Below, piece after piece: positions 1 to 7,306 of a stretch of DNA of 11,942 bases. Origin of the DNA: a candidate division LCP-89 bacterium (GTDB taxonomy: Bacteria > Electryoneota > B3-LCP); the NCBI GenBank assembly GCA_025774735.1, contig JALGZU010000056.1:1-11942 (forward strand), given 5' to 3'. The notes beneath the pieces were generated by a model, which was not told where the DNA came from, searched no databases, and saw nothing but the letters and a program-made list of their open reading frames with translations. A program made the position numbers and the translations under genes. The stretch's first letter is position 1. Each line of letters starts with the position of its first letter.

Positions 1-1974
1 CTGGAACACTGCATCATCAAGCGGGGCTGGGCGTCCGGCGCGGATACGGAGGGCGGCGGTCTTCAGTTCAACAGTTGCGGTCCTACGGTCAAAAACTCCA
101 CTGTCGACAGCTGCAAGGCGGATTACGATGGCGGCGGAATTTACGGCTATCAATCCAACGCCACCATAGACAACTGCATTATCAGCCATAATTTCGCCGA
201 TGATGATGCCGGCGCTATGCTCTTCGACTACTACTCCAATCCCACTATAATTAACAATCAGATCATCCACAACTGGTCGGATGACTGGTGCGGCGGCATC
301 CTGTGCATTGACTCCAATCCCTCTATCACGGGCAATACCATCCATGAGAACTCATCCGGCGATGACGGCGGAGGGATCACTTTGAGTAGTTCGGGCGGAA
401 TAATCGCTGGAAATCTTATTTCGAATAACTCGACGAACGACTACGGCGGAGGAATCTGCTGTAATTATTCCACCCCCCTTATCTCAAATAATATCATCAT
501 GGGAAATTACGCCAACGACGATGGTGGAGGCATCTTTACAACGGGAAGTAGTGCCTACAAGATATCGGACAACATCGTTCTCAATAACACCACCAATCAA
601 ACCGGCGGTGGCATCGCCTGTTATTCATCCAATTGTGAGATTGTCGGTAACATCATCGCCGGGAATTTAGCCGGGTCTGGATATAACGGGGGAGGCATTC
701 TTTGTTATGAATCGAATAACCTGATAAAGCATAATCTCATCTCCGGAAACTCAACTCCTATTAATGGCGGAGGCATTTACGCGTATGGATCGAACCACGA
801 GGTTTCAGAAAACGTCGTCAGTGATAACCAGGCCGCCAACGGAGGTGGAATTCATATTTATAACGCTGCTGGAATTCAACTGAGCGGGAATGCCATCGCT
901 GATAACGCGGCAATAAATCACGGGGGAGGCCTGTTTGTAGAAGCAAGTTCCATCTCAATCAACAATAATACCGTCAGAAACAACCAGTGCCCTGGCAGCG
1001 CTGGTATTCACGTAAGCATGACACAGGCCTCTTTAATTAATTTCATTGTACGGGGGAATATCCCCTCGCAGATCGGCGGGCTCGCAGCTGTGACCTACTC
1101 GGATATCGAAGGCGGCTATCCCGGCGCCGGCAACATCGACGCCGACCCGCTCTTCGCTACCACCGCACAGCCTTTTTCCGAAATCCTCTGGGGATCCCCA
1201 TGCATCGACGTGGGCAGTCCCGATCCCATGTACGTCAATCCCGACACCACCCGCTCGGACATGGGAGCCTGCTTTTACGACCAGAGTGTACCCGTCCGAA
1301 TGCTGGCCACGCCCTACGACGCGCCCAATCTCATCCCCGCCGGAGGTGGGAATTTCGAACTACTGCTCACCCTGTCTAACCATACCGGCTCCCAGCAGCC
1401 CACCGTGATATATTGCGACATCACCCTGCCCGGAGGAAGCACCTACGGCCCGGTCATCGGCCCCATTAACTATACCGCGGCTCCCAACAGTAACATCAGC
1501 CGCATCCGCACGCAGAGCGTGCCGGCGGTAGCACATCTGGGCGTCTATCATTACAACGCCTACGCGGTGATCGGCGCGGATACGTCTAAGAGCAGCTTCA
1601 TCTTCGGCAAGCTGGGCGTTTCCGAGGACGATGGTCCCGCGGGATGGGGCAACACTGGCGATCCCTTCGAAGGGCCAATCAGTTACACGAAACTGATCAC
1701 AAATCAACCCACCGAGTTTTCACTCGAACAGAACCACCCCAATCCCTTCAATCCAACTACCACTATCGAGTTCAGTCTCCCAAAGGCAGGCTTGACGAAA
1801 CTCACGGTATTCGATCTGCAGGGCCGAAAGATTGCAGCTCTGATCAACGGCTGGTATCCTGCCGGTAACCGCGAAGTCTTCTTTGACGGCTCGAATCTCT
1901 CTTCCGGAATCTATCTTTACCGCCTCGAGGCGGGCGATTTCACCGCTTCGGGGAAGATGGTGCTGATGAAATAA
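1..1974 (+). CDS. Secreted right-handed beta-helix protein with C-terminal sorting domain (copy A), 5'-truncated
   Basis: The frame is open from base 1, so the gene starts before the window and 657 residues are visible. An ATG at 217 is internal, since beta-helix rungs continue upstream of it. About 13 rungs of 25-28 residues run from about 49 to 1042, each with a GGGI turn, a short strand, an N-x-I core pair and a D/N-rich loop. This is the pectate-lyase or NosD-like parallel beta-helix fold. Next come a DPLFA...SPCIDVG closing segment (about 1144-1285), an Ig-like domain beginning VRMLATPYD (about 1294-1620), a G/P/W linker, and from 1717 a FSLEQNHPNPFNP domain ending GKMVLMK. Such ends direct type IX secretion or surface anchoring in FCB-group bacteria. 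The protein is probably exported and may bind or cleave a polysaccharide, but no catalytic motif is evident and substrate is unknown. It is the paralogue of the gene at 5069-7231 and lies 17 bases before the next gene. Confidence 0.9.
   Translation: MEHCIIKRGWASGADTEGGGLQFNSCGPTVKNSTVDSCKADYDGGGIYGYQSNATIDNCIISHNFADDDAGAMLFDYYSNPTIINNQIIHNWSDDWCGGILCIDSNPSITGNTIHENSSGDDGGGITLSSSGGIIAGNLISNNSTNDYGGGICCNYSTPLISNNIIMGNYANDDGGGIFTTGSSAYKISDNIVLNNTTNQTGGGIACYSSNCEIVGNIIAGNLAGSGYNGGGILCYESNNLIKHNLISGNSTPINGGGIYAYGSNHEVSENVVSDNQAANGGGIHIYNAAGIQLSGNAIADNAAINHGGGLFVEASSISINNNTVRNNQCPGSAGIHVSMTQASLINFIVRGNIPSQIGGLAAVTYSDIEGGYPGAGNIDADPLFATTAQPFSEILWGSPCIDVGSPDPMYVNPDTTRSDMGACFYDQSVPVRMLATPYDAPNLIPAGGGNFELLLTLSNHTGSQQPTVIYCDITLPGGSTYGPVIGPINYTAAPNSNISRIRTQSVPAVAHLGVYHYNAYAVIGADTSKSSFIFGKLGVSEDDGPAGWGNTGDPFEGPISYTKLITNQPTEFSLEQNHPNPFNPTTTIEFSLPKAGLTKLTVFDLQGRKIAALINGWYPAGNREVFFDGSNLSSGIYLYRLEAGDFTASGKMVLMK
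1045..1974 (+). repeat. Duplicated 3' module, copy 1 (Ig-like plus sorting domain)
   Basis: This 930-base stretch aligns without gaps to 6302-7231. By hand the 309 encoded residues differ at about 46 positions (about 85% identity), and long blocks are identical in DNA, for example around the GGSTYGPVIGP codons. The module covers the last part of the helix, the SPCIDVG segment, the Ig-like domain and the sorting domain. The rungs upstream do not align position by position. Confidence 0.85.
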
Positions 1975-1979
1975 GCTAC

Positions 1980-1991
1980 AGGAGTACACTG
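1980..1991 (+). promoter_or_regulatory. Ribosome binding site supporting a TTG start at 1992
   Basis: AGGAG at 1980-1984 lies 7 bases before the TTG at 1992. No in-frame ATG at this distance gives a comparable signal peptide, so this site decides the start of the 951-residue gene. Confidence 0.7.
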
Positions 1992-4847
1992 TTGAGGAAA
2001 GCATTATACCTGGCATGCGGATTATGGTTATGTATTTTTTTGTTGCCGAACTCCGCCCTGAGCGCCTGGCAGCACGATCGCGTGCCCGGCGGTACTCCCC
2101 TGGAGACGATCGTCGTCAATGAACCCGCACTCGGCGCGACGGGATTATTGGTCTGTGAACGGGCAGGCGGCCTGTACTGGCTGGAACGTCAGGGCAATAC
2201 CTGGGGCGAATACATTGAATTCATCCCCTACGAGGGTATCTGGGGCGGTGATGTTCACTTCATCAACGGCACCCTTAAAATCATCGCCGCCGCCAATTCC
2301 GGCGTCTTTGTCAGCGACTGGACAGGGGATGCCTGGGGGGAATTTCAATATATCAGTAACCATTATTACCGCTACCAGGACGCCGCCTTCTTCGGTTACA
2401 ACACCAGCAACGACCGGTACCAATACGTGGTCACGGCGATGCAACAGTGGGAACCGGTGGCGCAAACCTTCATCCAGGGGCTGTATCTTGTCGAAGGGGA
2501 TGTTCCTCTGCCCGAAGGGATTATTCCCATCAGCGGGCCTGAGAACCGAGAATATACCTACATCCACCGTGACCTCGAACCGGGATATGAAAATATATTC
2601 TACGCCTACTGCATCACTCCCGGCGAGGAAAGATTTCAGAAGTTAACTGCGGAAGGTGCTTTTCCCACCTGGACAGGTAGCAGCCTTGTGGATGATTTTT
2701 CCAACGCCGACACCGAAGAGGTTAACGCCTTCTACCAGTACATCGATTCCAGCGCAACCCCCCATGTATACCATCAGTACCTGATCGCCTGGACCAGCAG
2801 TCACGATTACTATGATGTCTGGCACCGATCCAGGGAGTTCGGATCGGGTGGCTTCAGCAGCTTATGGGCAATAGTAGCAACGCGCCTGAACGTAGTATTC
2901 ACGACTCCATCAGGCGGCGACATGAACATCATGGGCTTGGCCGCTTACTCCAACAGCGGTTTTCCCGGAGGTCACGTCGTCTACCTGTTGATGGAATACT
3001 ACGGCCTGGTGGTGAATTTTCCGCCATTCGGGTGGACCCAGCTCAACGAAACGCCTTCCGGAGATGAGTATATTAGAAGCTACACCAGCAGAAGCTTGAA
3101 CTACAACACACTGAACGATACTCATGATGAACTTTTCGTGGCAACGCAATACGGAGACCTGCAGTACGCATTAATCGACCGCTCTACATTCGCAGTTGAG
3201 AGCTGGGGTGACTTTAACAACTGGGGATTCGATCCTTCGGTCGGTGCTCAGAAGATGGGCAGTCCCATCTACTCATTCTGGAAAGACGAAGCCAACGGAA
3301 TCATCTATTTCCCCCATCTTCTCTCGGGAATCTACCGGTACGATGCGATGGCAGACCTCTGGAGCCGCCTGGGTACGAACGGCGTATCCATCCACGAAAA
3401 CCCTGACTACAATCACGGTTGGACTGGGGTAACCCCGTCTCCGTTTGAAGCGGGCAGCCTGCTGATCGGCAGCAAAAAATTCATCTTCGGTTCCGGACCC
3501 AACTGGAACGTTCACGGCGGAGTGTACAGGGTGAGCGTTGACGGCAGCGGTGGAGTGATACCCTTTCGGCCATCCTTTTTCAACAACATGACCGTCACCA
3601 GTCTGGCCGGCGATGATGCTGAAAACCTCCTCTACTCAGGAGTGCTAGATGTCGTCGAGTCGTTCACGACCGGGAAGAAGAACCCGGCGGTTGACTACTG
3701 GGTACCATCTGAATTATGGTGTACCGATGATGGCAGTTATCAGGCTTTCCTGGGCAGCACCGCCAGTTATGTCATCTACACCTATCTCAACCCCACCACC
3801 TACCCGCATTACAACTCTCTGAGACTGCATCCGGTTGCAGGCATCACCGGAGTTATCTACGGAATCGGTTTTCTCTTCCTGGACGGCGGCATTGATCACA
3901 GCGTCCCCCTGCCGGACAATTATGGGGGCGGACTCGAATACGCCTACCGGGATGAGTACGGCATCTGGCAGACCACGGCATCGAATCCTGATCAAACGCT
4001 GGTTTCGTGTTATAAGGTCACGGGCACGAATAACGAACCGGGGAGTTGGTTTGAACATGTGATGGACATGGAGGTGGAAGCGACCGGACCAGGGCTCGAA
4101 GATTTCGTCGTGCTGGCAGCCACCGGGGCCTGGCCGCAATCACACAAAACGGAAGACATGTATCGCTACGGGGGGCTTTTTCGAGTGCAGAAGGCCGGTT
4201 CTGAGTGGATCGTTGAGACGGTAACGCCTGAGACGGACGACTACCAGCTTAACGGTAATCCGGTGGGCGATTTTACGGACCCGTCTGTGCTCTCGGTGGA
4301 TAAGATACAGTTGACTGGAAGCAACCGCTACTTTTGCTATACTATGGGGGAACGGCGCTATTCAGAGGACGAACCGCTGGGGTTGATCTGGTATCAGGAT
4401 GCGGTCAGCATGGGTGAAATTGAAGCGGGGAACTGGATCAAATTGCCTAATGTGGAAGGCGAAGCCGGCGCGGTCCCTTACGATGCTACCCACAATTTCT
4501 GGAATCCGACAGCTCAGTTGGCTGCTTTGAGCGATGTTCCGGAGGAAGGTCTATTCACCGTCGCCGTTACCGGCGATGGGCCAGTGGGTCCGCACATTTA
4601 TACTGGCACCATGCCGCTGATCCCCGGCCCTGCCCTCAGTCTGACCACCGTGGGGGTAGATATCGTTTTAACGTGGACTGCGATACCGATGATGAACGTT
4701 TATAAGATTTACCGGAGCGAAGAGTCCTATTTCACCCCTTCCCCCGAGAACCTGGTGGCAACCGTCGATGATACCACATACACCGATCCGGGCGCTTCAG
4801 CGTCCTCGATCAAGTATTTCTACGTAGTCGTCGGCAGCTCAGAATAG
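1992..4847 (+). CDS. Exported protein with propeller-like motifs and truncated C-terminal fibronectin III-like domain
   Basis: The gene encodes 951 residues from a TTG start with a good ribosome binding site. Residues 1-25 form a signal peptide: basic MRK, a hydrophobic core, and a cut after SALSA. Repeated pieces such as GLYWLERQGNTWGEY (60-74) and GVFVSDWTGDAWGEF (104-118), with GIYRYDAMADLWSRLG later, resemble beta-propeller blades in which a G-h-Y/F strand precedes an aromatic W turn. The propeller reading is inference and I do not recognise a named family. Residues 877-951 (LSLTTVGVDIVLTWT...YKIYRSEE...YTDPG...YFYVVV) resemble a fibronectin III domain, but the chain stops at SSE where the last strand should follow. 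Directly downstream lies a sorting-domain relic in another frame, so the protein seems to have lost its C-terminus. Without it the product may stay periplasmic, or the gene may be decaying. The function is unknown. Confidence 0.8.
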   Translation: MRKALYLACGLWLCIFLLPNSALSAWQHDRVPGGTPLETIVVNEPALGATGLLVCERAGGLYWLERQGNTWGEYIEFIPYEGIWGGDVHFINGTLKIIAAANSGVFVSDWTGDAWGEFQYISNHYYRYQDAAFFGYNTSNDRYQYVVTAMQQWEPVAQTFIQGLYLVEGDVPLPEGIIPISGPENREYTYIHRDLEPGYENIFYAYCITPGEERFQKLTAEGAFPTWTGSSLVDDFSNADTEEVNAFYQYIDSSATPHVYHQYLIAWTSSHDYYDVWHRSREFGSGGFSSLWAIVATRLNVVFTTPSGGDMNIMGLAAYSNSGFPGGHVVYLLMEYYGLVVNFPPFGWTQLNETPSGDEYIRSYTSRSLNYNTLNDTHDELFVATQYGDLQYALIDRSTFAVESWGDFNNWGFDPSVGAQKMGSPIYSFWKDEANGIIYFPHLLSGIYRYDAMADLWSRLGTNGVSIHENPDYNHGWTGVTPSPFEAGSLLIGSKKFIFGSGPNWNVHGGVYRVSVDGSGGVIPFRPSFFNNMTVTSLAGDDAENLLYSGVLDVVESFTTGKKNPAVDYWVPSELWCTDDGSYQAFLGSTASYVIYTYLNPTTYPHYNSLRLHPVAGITGVIYGIGFLFLDGGIDHSVPLPDNYGGGLEYAYRDEYGIWQTTASNPDQTLVSCYKVTGTNNEPGSWFEHVMDMEVEATGPGLEDFVVLAATGAWPQSHKTEDMYRYGGLFRVQKAGSEWIVETVTPETDDYQLNGNPVGDFTDPSVLSVDKIQLTGSNRYFCYTMGERRYSEDEPLGLIWYQDAVSMGEIEAGNWIKLPNVEGEAGAVPYDATHNFWNPTAQLAALSDVPEEGLFTVAVTGDGPVGPHIYTGTMPLIPGPALSLTTVGVDIVLTWTAIPMMNVYKIYRSEESYFTPSPENLVATVDDTTYTDPGASASSIKYFYVVVGSSE

Positions 4848-4849
4848 GA

Positions 4850-5053
4850 TTCACACAGCCAAAGGCGGGCACAACGAAACTCGAGGTATTCTACCTGCAG
4901 GGCCGCCGAATCGCTTCTCTGATCGACGGCTGGCATCCGGCCGGCAATCATGAAGTCGTCTTTGACGGCTCGAATCTCTCTTCCGGAATCTATCTTTACC
5001 GCCTCGAGGCGGGCGATTTCACCGCTTCGGGCAAAATGGTGTTATTGAAGTAA
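4850..5053 (+). pseudogene. Orphan C-terminal sorting-domain relic, out of frame with the preceding gene
   Basis: In the frame starting with TTC at 4850 the DNA encodes FTQPKAGTTKLEVFYLQGRR and continues to SGKMVLLK with a TAA at 5051-5053. The 64 residues from PKAG differ from each of the A and C sorting domains at about 10 positions. The relic has no start codon or ribosome binding site of its own and is shifted by -1 relative to the gene ending at 4847. The FSLEQNHPNPFNP linker that precedes this block in A and C is absent, so a deletion rather than a simple one-base error separates it from its parent. It most likely belonged to the 951-residue protein. An alternative is a misassembly between near-identical repeats. 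Confidence 0.85.
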
Positions 5054-5058
5054 ATTGT

Positions 5059-5063
5059 GGAAG
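5059..5063 (+). promoter_or_regulatory. Ribosome binding site choosing ATG 5069 over GTG 5057
   Basis: GGAAG at 5059-5063 is 5 bases before ATG 5069. A GTG at 5057 in the same frame would overlap this site and have nothing purine-rich at the right distance. Starting at 5069 also puts the basic residue next to the hydrophobic core of the signal peptide. Confidence 0.6.
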
Positions 5064-5068
5064 TGAAC

Positions 5069-7231
5069 ATGCGCTGGAATAGTTTTATTATCTCAACCTT
5101 CATGCTCCTGGCAGTCGGCACCTCCCACGCCGAGACCATCAGCGTCTCCGGCAACGTCTCCGGCACCTGGTCGGCGGATACGGTACTGGTTGTGGGCGAA
5201 GTGCGCGTGCCGCCCGGGCAAGTCCTCTACATCCAACCTGGTGTGGAAGTATTATTCCAGGTTTACTGTAAACTAATCGTGGACAGTGCAGCTGCATTGA
5301 TCGCCATCGGAACTGAAACTGATTCGATCCGTTTCGATGAATATTCTCCCGGAATTAACTGGCACGGCATCCGCTTCATCTACGCTTCCGATTCATCCAA
5401 GCTGAAATATTGTCAATTAAGACATGGTTGGGCTTCGGGCAGCGGAGATGATAGCTATGGCGGCGGAATCTACTGCTATTACTCCAATCCCCTAATTTCG
5501 AACTGTCTGATCGACAGTTGTTCTTGTGCCGTGGATGGCGGTGGAATTATTTGCGATTATTCCAGTCCGATAATAACAGGGAATGTAGTCAGCAGGAATT
5601 GGGCTGATGATGATATCGGTGGGATCTTTTGTAATTACTACTCTGATCCTGTTATCTCGGATAATATTATCATTGGAAATGCATCTAATGACTTAGGAGG
5701 TGGGCTTGGCTGTTCTAGTTCCAATCCGTTAATCTCTGGGAATATCATCAGTGATAATTTCTGCATAAGTGACGGCGCAGGAATTTATCTCGAATTTTCT
5801 GATCCTATAATCATCAATAATACTATCATTGACAATATCAGTGATGATGACGGCGGTGGAATAGTCGTAAAGCACGATTCAAATCCAACCATCAAAGAAA
5901 ACTTAATCGCTAATAACAGATCTTTGGGTATCGGAGGTGGGATTAGCGGTTTGTCTTTCTCCTATATTATAATCAGCGACAACCTTATCATTGGAAATTC
6001 TGCTGGAGTGAACGGCTACGGAGGAGGATTGTATCTTTCGGGTTCATACCAGGTTGTTACAGACAATATATTCGGCTATAATTTCGCCGCCGTCGGTGGT
6101 GGTATTTACGCGACCTTTGAATCAAATAATATTGACATGAGAGGAAATTCCATCGCCTACAATACAGCCCTGAGGCGGTGCGGCGGAGCTTACCTGGTCG
6201 GTGGCAGCGGAGCCTTCTATAAGAATACCGTCCGCAATAACAATAGTAACACCGGCGGAGGATTGCACATTCAAAGCGGATTGTTCGATAAGACCAACAT
6301 GATCGTGCGTGGAAACTCACCCTCACAGATCGGCGGACTTCCTACTGTATCCTATTCCAATATCGAGGGCGGCTATCCCGGCGCCGGCAACATCGACGAG
6401 GATCCTCTCTTCGCCACCGTCGCCCAGCCTTTCTCAGAAATCCTCTGGGGATCGCCCTGCATTGATGTCGGCAATCCCGATCCGATGTACCTCGATCCCG
6501 ATACTACCCGGTCGGACATGGGAGCCTGCTTCTACGACCAGGGTAAACCCGTCCGTATGTTGGCTACACCCTACGACGCGCCCAATCTCATACCCGCCGC
6601 TGGCGGTGATTTCGAACTCAAGCTCACCCTGTCGAACCATACCGGCTCCCAGCAGCCCACCGTGATCTATTGCGACATAACCCTGCCCGGAGGAAGCACC
6701 TACGGCCCGGTCATCGGCCCCATAAATTACATCGCGGCTCCCAACAGCAATATCAGCCGGATCCGTACGCAAGGCGTCCCGGCCGTCGCACCGATGGGCG
6801 TCTATCATTACAACGCCTACGCGGTCATGGGCACGGATACCTCTATGAGCAGCTTCATTTTCGGCAAGCTGGGAGTATCGGATGGCGATAATTCGTCTGG
6901 ATGGAACAACAGTGGCGATCCCTTCGAGGGGCCTGTCAGTTACACGAAACTGATCGCAAATCAGCCCACCAAGTTTTCACTCGAACAGAACCATCCCAAT
7001 CCCTTCAATCCCTTCACAACCATCGAGTTCAGCCTCCCCGTGGCGGGCATGACGAAACTCACGGTATTCGACCTGCAGGGCCGCCGAATCGCTTCCCTGA
7101 TCGACAGCTGGTATCCTGCCGGCGATCACGAAGTCGTCTTCGATGGCTCTGACTTCTCCACCGGAATCTATCTTTACCGCCTCGAGGCGGGCGATTTCAC
7201 CGCTTCGGGAAAAATGGTGCTGTTGAAATAG
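5069..7231 (+). CDS. Secreted right-handed beta-helix protein with C-terminal sorting domain (copy C)
   Basis: This is a complete 720-residue protein. Residues 1-21 (MRWNSFIISTFMLLAVGTSHA) are a signal peptide. About residues 22-125 form the cap typical of these proteins, with VPPGQVLYIQPGVEVLF, an IGTETDSIRF step and a W-H-G-I-R strand. About 11 rungs of 25-29 residues with GGGI turns fill residues 131-410. An SPCIDVG segment follows, then an Ig-like domain at about 495-603, and a sorting domain at 636-720 (FSLEQNHPNPFNP to GKMVLLK). The role is probably as an exported surface or released protein that handles or binds carbohydrate. That is a family-level guess, and no pectate-lyase catalytic set was identified. 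It shows what the missing N-terminus of copy A probably looked like. It starts 15 bases after the relic's stop and ends just before a strong terminator, so it is probably the last gene of the unit. Confidence 0.9.
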   Translation: MRWNSFIISTFMLLAVGTSHAETISVSGNVSGTWSADTVLVVGEVRVPPGQVLYIQPGVEVLFQVYCKLIVDSAAALIAIGTETDSIRFDEYSPGINWHGIRFIYASDSSKLKYCQLRHGWASGSGDDSYGGGIYCYYSNPLISNCLIDSCSCAVDGGGIICDYSSPIITGNVVSRNWADDDIGGIFCNYYSDPVISDNIIIGNASNDLGGGLGCSSSNPLISGNIISDNFCISDGAGIYLEFSDPIIINNTIIDNISDDDGGGIVVKHDSNPTIKENLIANNRSLGIGGGISGLSFSYIIISDNLIIGNSAGVNGYGGGLYLSGSYQVVTDNIFGYNFAAVGGGIYATFESNNIDMRGNSIAYNTALRRCGGAYLVGGSGAFYKNTVRNNNSNTGGGLHIQSGLFDKTNMIVRGNSPSQIGGLPTVSYSNIEGGYPGAGNIDEDPLFATVAQPFSEILWGSPCIDVGNPDPMYLDPDTTRSDMGACFYDQGKPVRMLATPYDAPNLIPAAGGDFELKLTLSNHTGSQQPTVIYCDITLPGGSTYGPVIGPINYIAAPNSNISRIRTQGVPAVAPMGVYHYNAYAVMGTDTSMSSFIFGKLGVSDGDNSSGWNNSGDPFEGPVSYTKLIANQPTKFSLEQNHPNPFNPFTTIEFSLPVAGMTKLTVFDLQGRRIASLIDSWYPAGDHEVVFDGSDFSTGIYLYRLEAGDFTASGKMVLLK
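6302..7231 (+). repeat. Duplicated 3' module, copy 2 (Ig-like plus sorting domain)
   Basis: This is the partner of 1045-1974, the same 930 bases long with no net insertion or deletion. Most amino-acid changes cluster in the linker (around 6885-6960) and in surface-like positions of the sorting domain. The SPCIDVG, TTRSDMGACFYDQ and YGPVIGPI blocks are nearly invariant. Confidence 0.85.
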
Positions 7232-7234
7232 AAA

Positions 7235-7262
7235 AAAAGGCAGGCGCAACCGCCTGCCTTTT
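7235..7262. terminator. Bidirectional intrinsic terminator between convergent genes
   Basis: A perfect 12-base-pair stem (AAAAGGCAGGCG at 7235-7246 with its complement at 7251-7262) closes a CAAC loop. On the plus strand the stem runs into TTTT. On the minus strand the A-run at 7232-7238 becomes seven T. It can therefore end transcripts of both the beta-helix gene ending at 7231 and the transporter gene ending at 7305. Confidence 0.85.
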
Positions 7263-7277
7263 GATCGGTCTATTCCT

Positions 7278-7306
7278 GGCGGCCTCACGGCCGCCTTTGC
7301 TTTTTT
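7278..7306 (+). terminator. Second intrinsic terminator, plus strand
   Basis: The 7-base-pair all-GC stem GGCGGCC (7278-7284) with GGCCGCC (7289-7295) and a TCAC loop is followed by TTTGCTTTTTT. It backs up the first hairpin for plus-strand transcripts. Its T-run overlaps the stop codon of the minus-strand transporter gene (7305-7307). Confidence 0.7.

Noticed and set aside
217..219. ATG at 217 as the start of the first beta-helix gene
   Set aside because: The frame is open to base 1 and encodes two more beta-helix rungs and a strand matching the N-terminal part of copy C, so the true start is outside the window.
100..1040. CRISPR-like or other non-coding repeat array from recurring GGCGGAGGAAT-type motifs
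   Set aside because: The motifs encode the GGGI turns of beta-helix rungs, vary in spacing and lie in one open frame.
1360..1707. Antisense open frames within copies A and C and within the 951-residue gene
   Set aside because: They mirror high-G+C coding DNA; similar ones recur at 6434-6808 only because the sense genes are duplicated.
4800..4870. Programmed frameshift joining the 951-residue protein to the downstream sorting domain
   Set aside because: No slippery heptamer is visible near the stop, and the last fibronectin strand and the NPNPFNP linker are missing, so a shift would not restore a normal protein.
5057..5059. GTG at 5057 as the start of copy C
   Set aside because: It overlaps the ribosome binding site of ATG 5069 and adds four residues before the signal peptide without any support.
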